A stretch of 28,816 nucleotides of DNA. It comes from Bacillota bacterium. Its GTDB lineage: Bacteria > Bacillota > Clostridia > Lachnospirales > Lachnospiraceae. A program made the position numbers and the translations under genes. The DNA is taken from NCBI GenBank assembly GCA_023392995.1, contig JAEWMZ010000388.1:1-28816 (forward strand), written 5' to 3'. This document shows, one piece after another, positions 1 to 5,774 of the stretch. How positions within the stretch are numbered: position 1 is the stretch's first letter; each line of letters begins with the position of its first letter. The notes under the pieces were generated by a model. It had not been told where the DNA came from. It worked only from the letters and a program-made list of their open reading frames with translations, and did no database searches.

Positions 1-104
1 TTTATCATAAGTATATAGGAAAAAGAAATGAGATTCAATCATTTTGAAGACATTTATAAAAATAGTTCATATATTAGATTGACAGAATATTTTGAGGTAT
101 TGAA

Positions 105-299
105 ATGCCAGATCGGGATCGAATTGACAAAACAAACGGATTAGCACGGATACGTGATGATATAAAGGATAGCAAGGGCAAAGAGGATTTGATCATCGAA
201 GAGAATACGATATACGAAATTGACCGGGAATGTTATGAAAGGATGAAGAGACAAAAAAGGAAGAAAGCATCAATGAATAAATCGAATCGATCGAGATAG
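105..299 (+). CDS. small charged hypothetical protein (64 aa)
   Basis: I do not recognise this protein. It is short, very hydrophilic and rich in Asp, Glu, Lys and Arg, with a basic C-terminal tail (residues 46-64) and no membrane segment or cysteine cluster. The start is supported by a GAGGT motif at 94-98, six bases before the ATG; an in-frame stop at 93-95 excludes an upstream extension. A strong intrinsic terminator lies about 65 bases downstream, which supports a real transcription unit. A competing 38-codon frame starts at ATG 28-30 and overlaps it. The first 104 bases otherwise hold no recognisable gene. The reading frame may be real, but nothing visible gives it a function. Confidence 0.45.
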   Translation: MPDRDRIDKTNGLARIRDDIKDSKGKEDLIIEENTIYEIDRECYERMKRQKRKKASMNKSNRSR

Positions 300-321
300 A
301 AGATTATAGATATTAAAATAG

Positions 322-372
322 GAATAAAAATAGGAATAAAAATAACAGAATAAAAATAAGAGAATAAAAATA
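322..372. repeat. four copies of an 11-bp A/T-rich repeat
   Basis: GAATAAAAATA occurs at 322-332, 334-344, 348-358 and 362-372, spaced 12-14 bases apart. The last copy forms the left arm of the adjacent terminator stem. This could be replication slippage that amplified the terminator arm; no function is evident. Confidence 0.75.
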
Positions 373-407
373 AGGAGTCTTTCACTGAAAAGCTCCTTAT
401 TTTTATT
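363..407 (+). terminator. intrinsic terminator after the small hypothetical gene
   Basis: The 15-bp arms AATAAAAATAAGGAG (363-377) and CTCCTTATTTTTATT (393-407) are perfectly complementary around a 15-base loop. The right arm is T-rich and the left A-rich, so the structure could stop transcription in either direction. The end of the right arm forms part of the left flanking duplication of the insertion element that begins at 418. Confidence 0.8.
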
Positions 408-417
408 GGAAAAGAAA

Positions 418-569
418 TAGGTAATTGCGAAACTTAGAAACTTTAGCTATTGTATACACAACATATACTGTTTCGAAGCGGAAGCTAAGCCCGAAGGAAG
501 CGTTGGAGCGAAGAAATAGTATATTTTGTGCATACAAATACAACAACTATATTGTTTCGCAATTACCTA
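418..569. mobile_element. 152-bp palindromic MITE-like element, copy A
   Basis: The ends are a perfect 16-bp inverted repeat: TAGGTAATTGCGAAAC at 418-433 and its complement at 554-569. A second nested inverted repeat pairs about 450-475 with 509-537 with few mismatches, so the whole element can fold as one long imperfect hairpin. It is flanked by a 13-bp direct repeat, ATTGGAAAAGAAA, at 405-417 and 570-582, as expected of a target-site duplication. It has no transposase and no credible ORF. It sits between two transcription terminators. Copy B at 18469-18523 matches its left 35 bases at about 30 positions and its right 20 bases at 19, which shows a family. What mobilises it is unknown. Confidence 0.8.
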
Positions 570-593
570 ATTGGAAAAGAAAAGTAAAGAAAA

Positions 594-613
594 GGCTGCC
601 CAGAAGGGCAGCC
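594..613 (-). terminator. terminator of the Cys/Gly-rich mini-protein gene
   Basis: GGCTGCCC (594-601) and GGGCAGCC (606-613) form a perfect GC-rich 8-bp stem with a 4-base loop. On the minus strand it is followed by TTTTCTTTAC, and on the plus strand by AATCTTTTTG, so it may work both ways. It lies 65 bases past the stop codon of the leftward gene. Confidence 0.8.
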
Positions 614-678
614 AATCTTTTTGTTCACCTGAAAGGAGAACAATTTGTGGGTAGGATTACCAAGCTTTTCAATAGATC

Positions 679-897
679 TTAGAAGAAGCCATTTCCACCA
701 CCACAGCAGCAGCAAAGAAGGATGATAATTAAAAGAATACTTCCACAGCCACCATCGCCGCCTCCGCCGAAACAACCTCCACCAAAGCCACTATTGCCGT
801 TACCGCCGCAGCAGCACAGTAAGAGTATGAGGATGAGAATCCAACTGCAATCATTACCTGATCCTGTGTCGCAATGGGTTGCTTGTAAATCACTCAT
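679..897 (-). CDS. Cys/Gly-rich duplicated mini-protein, possible spore or envelope protein (72 aa)
   Basis: The protein has an internal duplication: an Ile/Leu run followed by a cysteine run and glycines occurs twice (residues 20-32 ending in CCCGG, and 54-68 ending in CCCCGGG). A glycine-rich linker with isolated cysteines joins them. There are 11 cysteines in 72 residues and about a third glycine. The start is ATG 897-895, because GGAGGAAC lies just upstream (910-903); a TTG at 912 in the same frame is part of that ribosome site. The layout recalls small Gly/Cys-rich or YjcZ-like proteins of spore-forming Firmicutes, but I cannot assign a family. Both hydrophobic stretches are short (8 residues). 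A terminator follows at 594-613. Confidence 0.7.
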   Translation of the reverse strand: MSDLQATHCDTGSGNDCSWILILILLLCCCGGNGNSGFGGGCFGGGGDGGCGSILLIIILLCCCCGGGNGFF

Positions 898-1217
898 AGT
901 ATGTTCCTCCAAATATCAATTACACTCTTATCTTATGTGGGAGAGCTTGACTAATTTCCTTTTTTTAAAAGAAATTATTGGGTTAATTTGCGACAATTTA
1001 TCTTATAAATAGCGTTGCAGCAGAAAGATAGCCTTAGCCGCAGGGGATTTTGGCAATTTGCATATGAATCAGGCAGCAAAGGAAAGACGATTTACGTTTT
1101 TTGGAATCATAAAGAACAGTGATAAAGATAAACTGGAATGAGTGTTTCTCACCAAGAAGAGTGTATATAAGAAAAGCCTTTTGAATAATATGATAAAAAA
1201 GATATTGGAGGCTTTCT
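898..1217. other. 320-bp divergent intergenic region
   Basis: This separates the leftward mini-protein gene from the rightward protease gene. On the minus strand CATAAGATA (937-929) resembles the CATANNNTA -10 motif of mother-cell sporulation sigma factors, 32 bases before the mini-protein start, but no matching -35 is clear. No convincing promoter was found for the protease. No RNA gene or reading frame is supported. Confidence 0.4.
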
Positions 1218-2390
1218 GTGGTTAATAAACGTAAAGTCCAGGTTATTGTTAGTTGTAGTGAATATGAGGAGCGACAGAAGGCTTTTGAAGATGTAGGGAA
1301 CATTAAGTATAGACTTCCAATGATCGATGCGTATGTGCTTGAGGTGGAAGAAAGAGAACTGGAAAGGATTCGAGCAATGGAAGGGCTGTTGGAAATAGAG
1401 CAGGATACACATATCACAGCCCAAATGAACCATGTAAATGATATTATCGAAAGCCATTGGGCTCATGAGAGAGGCTATTATGGTCAGAATATTGGTGTGG
1501 CAATTGTTGATACGGGAATCGCATTGCATAAGGATTTTGGCGAAGATGGCAGCAGAGTAATTGCCTTTGCAGATTTTGTAAATCAGAAAACAGAACCCTA
1601 TGATGACAATGGGCATGGAACTCATGTGGCAGGAATTATTGGAGGAAGTGGATATTCTTCAAAGGGAAAATATACGGGTGTGGCACCCAAGTGCAATTTA
1701 ATTGGTGTAAAGGTATTGGATCATCGCGGTGACGGAAATATATCAGACGTATTGGCAGGCTTGCAGTGGATTATGGATAATCGCAAACGCTACAACATCA
1801 GAGTGGTTAATATCTCTGTAGGAACCTCGGCCAAGGATGTACTGGATGAGAATTCGCTGTTAGTGCAGGGAGTAAACGCGGTCTGGGATAATGGGATGGT
1901 GGTAATCGTTGCAGCCGGAAATAACGGACCGGGGCCAATGTCCATATCGACGCCTGGTATTAGCAGAAAAGTAATTACAGTAGGATCTTCGGATGATAGT
2001 GTTGCAGTGGAAGTGTTCGGAACCGGACGGACGAAAGACTATTCCGGGCGGGGGCCGACTCCATTTTGCATTAAAAAACCGGATATTGTTGCTCCAGGTT
2101 CCAATATTATATCATGTAACATAAGCCGCCATACAGCAAAATCAGGGAATGGTGAGGTACGATTAACCTTTGCAAACTCACCGATGATGTATACTGTAAA
2201 AAGCGGTACCTCTATGGCGACGCCGGTGGTTTCCGGAGCCATCGCATTACTTTTGTCTAAAAACCCGAAGATGACAAACCGGGAAGTAAAGCTGAAGCTT
2301 CGCAGCAGTGCAGTAGATTTAGGACAGCATTGGGAGCGGCAGGGTTGGGGGTTACTGAATGTAAGAAGGCTGCTGGAAGACGAAAGCTAA
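1218..2390 (+). CDS. subtilisin-family (S8) serine protease, probably intracellular, AprX-like
   Basis: This is a serine endopeptidase of family S8. The catalytic triad is visible: Asp98 in VAIVDTG, His133 in NGHGTHVAG and Ser332 in GTSMATP. Asn235 in AAGNNGPGP supplies the oxyanion hole. Residues 5-65 resemble an inhibitor I9-type propeptide. There is no signal peptide or membrane segment, so it should act in the cytoplasm unless secreted by another route. At 390 aa it is close to AprX-type proteases. The GTG start at 1218 is set by TTGGAGG at 1205-1211, with no better ATG nearby. It is monocistronic, followed by a long hairpin terminator. The family is certain; the substrate and physiological role are not visible. 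Confidence 0.93.
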   Translation: MVNKRKVQVIVSCSEYEERQKAFEDVGNIKYRLPMIDAYVLEVEERELERIRAMEGLLEIEQDTHITAQMNHVNDIIESHWAHERGYYGQNIGVAIVDTGIALHKDFGEDGSRVIAFADFVNQKTEPYDDNGHGTHVAGIIGGSGYSSKGKYTGVAPKCNLIGVKVLDHRGDGNISDVLAGLQWIMDNRKRYNIRVVNISVGTSAKDVLDENSLLVQGVNAVWDNGMVVIVAAGNNGPGPMSISTPGISRKVITVGSSDDSVAVEVFGTGRTKDYSGRGPTPFCIKKPDIVAPGSNIISCNISRHTAKSGNGEVRLTFANSPMMYTVKSGTSMATPVVSGAIALLLSKNPKMTNREVKLKLRSSAVDLGQHWERQGWGLLNVRRLLEDES

Positions 2391-2414
2391 CCAGAGGGCA
2401 AACACTGATCAGTT

Positions 2415-2508
2415 AAAAGGAACAGAACAGAGGAAATTACGTAAATTAAGCAAGGTTTTGAACCCTTACTTTATTTAAGTTAATTTCTCTCATTTTGTTC
2501 CTTTTTTG
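2415..2508 (+). terminator. long imperfect hairpin terminator after the S8 protease
   Basis: A long imperfect stem starts AAAAGGAACA at 2415 and closes with TGTTCCTTTTTT by 2507, including GGAAATTA/TAATTTCT and AAGG/CCTT blocks. Each arm is over 40 bases with scattered mismatches and the T-run follows. It is much longer than a normal intrinsic terminator. Confidence 0.75.
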
Positions 2509-2547
2509 TAGGGAATTAAATTAGTTTATTAAATATACAAATTCTTA

Positions 2548-2576
2548 TTGCAATATTTTTCAACCTGTTTTATAAT
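2548..2576 (+). promoter_or_regulatory. sigma-A promoter of xylA
   Basis: TTGCAA (2548-2553) and a perfect TATAAT (2571-2576) are separated by exactly 17 bases. Transcription should start near 2583, giving a leader of about 150 nt before xylA. Confidence 0.75.
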
Positions 2577-2615
2577 AATAAATGTAGTTTAGTAACTGAA
2601 TTATATCATAGTGAT

Positions 2616-2698
2616 GGGTTATATTCCCCCCGTTTTAACCTTTGGCCATGGTATAGGTTATCTAGTTATTCTGGGGCTTTGACGCAACAATAGCCCCA
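2616..2698 (+). promoter_or_regulatory. structured 5' leader of xylA
   Basis: The leader contains mutually exclusive pairings. TAACC (2636-2640) can pair with GGTTA upstream (2617-2621) or GGTTA downstream (2656-2660). TGGGGCT (2672-2678) pairs with AGCCCCA (2692-2698), while its GGGG could instead pair with the CCCCCC run at 2626-2631. The last hairpin lacks a T-tract, so it is not an ordinary terminator. It does not match a riboswitch class I can name. No catabolite-repression operator (cre) was evident. Confidence 0.5.
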
Positions 2699-2733
2699 TC
2701 TTAAAGTAAAATACAATTAAGGAGGAATTATAT

Positions 2734-4050
2734 ATGGCATACTTTAATATTGGCAAGATCGAATATGAAGGACCACAGAGTAAGAACCTGCTTTCTTTCA
2801 AGTACTATAATCCTGAGGAAGTAGTTATGGGTAAGACAATGAAGGAGCATTGCCGTTTTGCAATGTCCTATTGGCACACTTTAACTTATATGGGCAATGA
2901 TCCATTTGGTAGTGCTACCATGCATCGTGATTGGGATAACACAGAAGATGCGATGAGAAAAGCTAAGGAAAGAGTGCATGCAGCTTTTGAATTTATGGAG
3001 AAAATGCAGATTCCTTTCTTCTGCTTCCACGATCAGGACATAGCTCCCAGAGCAGCTACCTTAGAAGAAACCAATAAGCGATTAGATGAGATCGTTGCTG
3101 TTATTAAAGAAGAAATGGCTCGTACCGGAATTAAGTGTTTATGGGGTACCACCAATGCCTTTGGTGATGACAGATTTGTACATGGTGCTTCTACTTCCTG
3201 TAATGCTACTGTATTTGCTTATGCTGCAGCACAGATTAAGAAAGCAATGGAGATTACAAAGGATTTAGGTGGTGTTAACTACGTATTCTGGGGCGGCCGT
3301 GAAGGTTATGAAACCTTACTCAACACAGATACCGGTTTAGAATTAGATAACCTTGCCAGATTACTTCAAATGTCCGTTGATTATGCGAAGGAAATCGGAT
3401 TTACAGGTCAGTTGCTCATCGAGCCTAAGCCAAAGGAACCTACAAAGCATCAGTATGACTTCGATGCAGCAACCGTACTTTCCTTCCTTAGAAAATATAA
3501 TTTACAGGATTATTTCAAGTTGAATATTGAAGCTAACCATGCAACTTTAGCACAGCATACCTTCCAGCACGAATTAAATATGTGCAGAATTAACGGCGCG
3601 CTTGGCAGTGTGGATGCGAATACCGGAGATCCTATGTTAGGTTGGGATACAGATCAATTCCCTACCAATGTATATGATACAACCCTTGCTATGTATGAAG
3701 TTCTGCTGGATGGCGGTTTAACTACAGGTGGATTAAACTTCGATTCCAAGGTTCGCCGTGCTTCCTTCCAGGATGATGATTTATTCTATGCTTACATTGC
3801 AGGCATGGATGCTTTTGCAAAAGGCTTAAAGGTTGCAGCTAAGCTTCTTGAGGATCGTGTATTCGAAGACTTTAAGGCTGAGCGTTATTCAAGTTATACT
3901 ACAGGCATTGGTAAAGATATTGTTGATGGCAAGGTAGGCTTTAAGGAGTTAGAGGCTTATGCATTAGCAAACGGAACAGTTGCTAATAAGTCCGGTAGAC
4001 AGGAAATGCTGGAGAGTATATTAAATCAGTATATTCTTGAGACTAAATAA
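2734..4050 (+). CDS. xylA: xylose isomerase, class II
   Basis: This enzyme converts D-xylose to D-xylulose (and glucose to fructose) in the cytoplasm, the first step of bacterial xylose use. At 438 aa with an extended N-terminus (EYEGPQSKN, residues 10-18) it is the long class II type. The catalytic and metal residues are all present: His99 and Asp102 (FHDQD), Glu230 and Lys232 (EPKPKEP), Glu266 and His269 (IEANHA), Asp294 (VDAN), Asp305 and Asp307 (WDTDQFP) and Asp337. Its codon use looks more optimised than its neighbours', suggesting high expression. The start follows AAGGAGGAATT with good spacing. It has its own promoter and terminator; no xylulokinase or xylose transporter is nearby, so the pathway must be completed elsewhere. 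Confidence 0.98.
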   Translation: MAYFNIGKIEYEGPQSKNLLSFKYYNPEEVVMGKTMKEHCRFAMSYWHTLTYMGNDPFGSATMHRDWDNTEDAMRKAKERVHAAFEFMEKMQIPFFCFHDQDIAPRAATLEETNKRLDEIVAVIKEEMARTGIKCLWGTTNAFGDDRFVHGASTSCNATVFAYAAAQIKKAMEITKDLGGVNYVFWGGREGYETLLNTDTGLELDNLARLLQMSVDYAKEIGFTGQLLIEPKPKEPTKHQYDFDAATVLSFLRKYNLQDYFKLNIEANHATLAQHTFQHELNMCRINGALGSVDANTGDPMLGWDTDQFPTNVYDTTLAMYEVLLDGGLTTGGLNFDSKVRRASFQDDDLFYAYIAGMDAFAKGLKVAAKLLEDRVFEDFKAERYSSYTTGIGKDIVDGKVGFKELEAYALANGTVANKSGRQEMLESILNQYILETK

Positions 4051-4101
4051 TTACCTAGTCTGATTGAACATATTTTTATAATCGAGTATTTATTTATCTA
4101 G

Positions 4102-4142
4102 GGCTATGCTTTTCCTCTATAGTAGGAGAGCATAGCCTTTTG
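4102..4142 (+). terminator. xylA terminator
   Basis: GGCTATGCT (4102-4110) and AGCATAGCC (4129-4137) form a perfect 9-bp stem with a further TCCT/AGGA pairing inside the loop, followed by TTTTG. It lies about 50 bases past the xylA stop codon. Confidence 0.85.
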
Positions 4143-4204
4143 TATGCCCGATTCATTAAGCAGATATCCTCTTTTCAAGGCGCCAGAGTATTAGCCCAGA
4201 GAAA

Positions 4205-4249
4205 AAGGCTGTTCTGCTTGAGTATTATATCATAAAGCAGAACAGCCTT
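4205..4249 (-). terminator. terminator of the ferredoxin-ferritin operon
   Basis: The perfect 15-bp arms AAGGCTGTTCTGCTT (4205-4219) and AAGCAGAACAGCCTT (4235-4249) are followed on the minus strand by TTTTTC. A second GC-rich hairpin, with arms at 4262-4275 and 4279-4292 (AAAGCC...GTCCG / CGGAC...GGCTTT), lies between it and the ferritin stop codon and may protect the transcript end. Confidence 0.8.
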
Positions 4250-4303
4250 CTTATTATCTGGAAAGCCACCGTCCGGATCGGACGAGGGCTTTGTCACCAC
4301 GCA

Positions 4304-4819
4304 TTAATCCAAAACTAAAGAGGGTGCTGCATATACCCTTCCCTTTAATTCATTGTCCAGCATATATAAGCCCTTTGGATCACCGGCGAACAAATCGTAT
4401 TTCTTTATGTTATCATCAGCGTTCTTTTCTTCCTCGCCCTGCTCCTTGATAAACCAGTCAAGGAACTGCATGGTACGAAAATCCTTCACATTATAAGCTG
4501 CTTCATAGATATTATTAATGGAAGCTGTTACAAACTGCTCATGCTCCAAAGCCAATACAAGAGGATCACGGAAGTTCTCATAGGTTTTATCAGGAGCATC
4601 TATAGCGGCAAGTTTTACAGTTTCTCCATTATTTAATAAGTACTGACGGAATAGTAACGCATGGTCACGCTCTTCCTGCATCTGTACAAAGAACCAATTT
4701 TCAAAGCCATTCAGACTTTGATCGGAATAATAATTTGCCATATCCATATAAAGATAGGCGGAGAAAAATTCTTTTGTTATTTGTTCATTTAAAAGTTTAG
4801 CTACTTCTTGATTTAACAT
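4304..4819 (-). CDS. ftnA: ferritin (non-haem)
   Basis: This is an iron-storage protein that oxidises Fe(II) and deposits it in a 24-subunit shell. The 171-aa chain has the bacterial ferritin ferroxidase residues at the same numbers as E. coli FtnA: Glu17, Tyr24, Glu50, His53, Glu94, Gln127 and Glu130. No haem-binding Met is conspicuous, so ferritin is preferred over bacterioferritin. The ATG at 4819 follows AAAGGA. It is the second gene of a leftward operon, 32 bases after a ferredoxin gene that may supply electrons for iron release; that partnership is an inference from gene order. Confidence 0.95.
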   Translation of the reverse strand: MLNQEVAKLLNEQITKEFFSAYLYMDMANYYSDQSLNGFENWFFVQMQEERDHALLFRQYLLNNGETVKLAAIDAPDKTYENFRDPLVLALEHEQFVTASINNIYEAAYNVKDFRTMQFLDWFIKEQGEEEKNADDNIKKYDLFAGDPKGLYMLDNELKGRVYAAPSLVLD

Positions 4820-4851
4820 AGTATATCATCCTTTCTTTCTGTGTCATAAAA

Positions 4852-5043
4852 TTAAGCTTCAATTGTAATTACAGATACTGGGCAATTATCAGCAGCTGTT
4901 TCAGCTGCATCTTCTTCATCGGAGGGTATAGGACTTGTATATACTTCAGCCAATCCTTCCTCATCCATTCGGAATACGGCGGGACAGACACTGGTACAAA
5001 GTCCGCATCCGATGCAACCATCACGATCTATGATTGCTCTCAT
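4852..5043 (-). CDS. [4Fe-4S] ferredoxin, single cluster (63 aa)
   Basis: This is a small cytoplasmic electron carrier. Cluster ligands are Cys10, Cys13, Cys16 (CIGCGLC) and Cys54 (NCPVS); an extra Cys20 precedes the usual Pro. The protein is acidic in its second half (SDEEDAAET). The start is ATG 5043, supported by GGGAGG nine bases upstream; a frame opening at 5082 would add 13 residues without a ribosome site and run into the repeat element at 5077-5134. It is the first gene of the ferredoxin-ferritin operon. Its promoter lies at 5223-5250, so a leader of about 170 nt contains the palindromic repeat. Confidence 0.93.
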   Translation of the reverse strand: MRAIIDRDGCIGCGLCTSVCPAVFRMDEEGLAEVYTSPIPSDEEDAAETAADNCPVSVITIEA

Positions 5044-5076
5044 ACTGAAATACCTCCCTTCAACATAGAAACAGGT

Positions 5077-5134
5077 TAGCAATTACGAAATGCGGTTGGT
5101 TAGATAAACAGCGTTGTTTGCTACGCAATTACTA
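5077..5134. repeat. diverged short copy C of the TAGGTAATTGCG palindromic element
   Basis: TAGCAATTACGAAA (5077-5090) and CTACGCAATTACTA (5121-5134) align to the left and right termini of copy A with a few changes and a one-base gap at each end. The two ends are still largely inverted repeats of each other. No flanking target duplication is visible, so this is an older copy or a chance resemblance. It lies in the 5' leader of the ferredoxin-ferritin transcript. Confidence 0.5.
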
Positions 5135-5219
5135 CGGAAATATTTTGTTTCAGATAGATAAAACACGCGGGTATCTTCTCGTCGTGTTCCCTTTAGCAAA
5201 CTGACAAGCTTGCTATGAA

Positions 5220-5250
5220 CATATTATAGCATATAATATGGAAATTGTAA
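5220..5250 (-). promoter_or_regulatory. promoter of ferredoxin-ferritin with overlapping palindromic operator
   Basis: On the minus strand TTACAA (5250-5245) and TATAAT (5228-5223) are 16 bases apart. The -10 is embedded in a perfect inverted repeat, CATATTATA and TATAATATG (5220-5240, 3-base spacer). A metal- or peroxide-responsive repressor site is a reasonable guess, but the half-sites face the opposite way to the PerR consensus, so the regulator is unknown. Confidence 0.65.
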
Positions 5251-5271
5251 TGGTTATATTTGTTTTTCTTA

Positions 5272-5300
5272 TTGAGATTTTTCTGAATTTGTGTTATACA
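5272..5300 (+). promoter_or_regulatory. promoter of the rubredoxin gene
   Basis: TTGAGA (5272-5277) and TATACA (5295-5300) are separated by 17 bases, divergent from the ferredoxin-ferritin promoter. The expected start is near 5307, just before the repeat array at 5316-5366. Confidence 0.65.
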
Positions 5301-5315
5301 TATTAATGTAACGAC

Positions 5316-5366
5316 AAATACTTAATTCAAGTGTATAACTAACATATACTTGAAAAATACTTAATT
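5316..5366. repeat. nested direct and inverted repeats in the rubredoxin leader
   Basis: AAATACTTAATT occurs at 5316-5327 and again at 5355-5366. Between them an 11-bp inverted repeat, TTCAAGTGTAT (5326-5336) and ATATACTTGAA (5344-5354), has one mismatch. The arrangement would place a hairpin near the 5' end of the rubredoxin mRNA or serve as an operator. Confidence 0.6.
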
Positions 5367-5386
5367 TACAATATGGAGGTTGTTAT

Positions 5387-5548
5387 ATGAAGAAGTTTGA
5401 ATGTACGGCTTGCGGTTATATTTATGATGAGGAATTAGGCGATCCAGATGGTGGTATTGCTCCAGGAACAAAATGGGACGATATTCCTGAAGATTGGGTA
5501 TGCCCAGTTTGTGGTGTGGGTAAAGACGGCTTTGAAGAAGTAAAATAA
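5387..5548 (+). CDS. rubredoxin (53 aa)
   Basis: This is a one-iron electron carrier used in anaerobes in superoxide and oxygen-detoxifying chains. The iron ligands are Cys6 and Cys9 (CTACGYIYD) and Cys39 and Cys42 (CPVCGVGK); the spacing and the 53-residue length are exactly those of classical rubredoxins. ATG 5387 follows GGAGG at 5375-5379. It has its own promoter and terminator and diverges from ferredoxin-ferritin, forming an iron/redox block. No rubrerythrin, desulfoferrodoxin or flavodiiron protein partner is present in the window. Confidence 0.97.
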   Translation: MKKFECTACGYIYDEELGDPDGGIAPGTKWDDIPEDWVCPVCGVGKDGFEEVK

Positions 5549-5559
5549 TTAAGATATTA

Positions 5560-5609
5560 AAAATGCCTCATCAGATTACCGCTATTGGCAATCGAGTGAG
5601 GCATTTTTT
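5560..5609 (+). terminator. rubredoxin terminator
   Basis: ATGCCTCA (5563-5570) pairs with TGAGGCAT (5597-5604) and flanking A/T bases extend the stem; a run of T follows to 5609. The 26-base loop is long for an intrinsic terminator. Confidence 0.8.
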
Positions 5610-5657
5610 ATGCCGAATGCTTCGTAATGTGATCCTTTGCAATACGAAAAAGGCATT

Positions 5658-5707
5658 ACAGCAAATTATATTTTAGAAAAGAACAGTAAATTATACCGTA
5701 GAAAAGA
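5658..5707. repeat. tandem pair of 25-bp repeats upstream of the cysteine desulfurase promoter
   Basis: Two adjacent 25-base units (5658-5682 and 5683-5707) begin ACAG and end TAGAAAAGA and differ at four positions. The array ends two bases before the -35 hexamer at 5710, which is where an activator or repressor would bind. Confidence 0.75.
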
Positions 5708-5709
5708 CA

Positions 5710-5738
5710 TTGACATACTAGGGAATTCAACTTATTAT
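5710..5738 (+). promoter_or_regulatory. promoter of the cysteine desulfurase / tRNA-modification operon
   Basis: A perfect TTGACA (5710-5715) and TATTAT (5733-5738) are 17 bases apart. The first gene starts 37 bases downstream. Confidence 0.75.
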
Positions 5739-5774
5739 AGTAATGTTGCTTTAACGTTGTAAGAGGTGTTTTAT

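Noticed and set aside
425..682. 85-codon plus-strand reading frame crossing insertion element copy A
   Set aside because: It runs through both inverted termini, the nested hairpin and the terminator at 594-613, and has no ribosome site; it is produced by the palindromic element.
722..1012. Proline-rich plus-strand reading frame
   Set aside because: It is the complement of the Cys/Gly-rich mini-protein gene, whose GGAGGA site and duplicated module are far more convincing.
1034..1625. Two overlapping leftward frames across the start of the protease gene
   Set aside because: They are antisense to a certain S8 protease, have no ribosome sites and have Ser/Ile/Leu-rich compositions typical of shadow frames.
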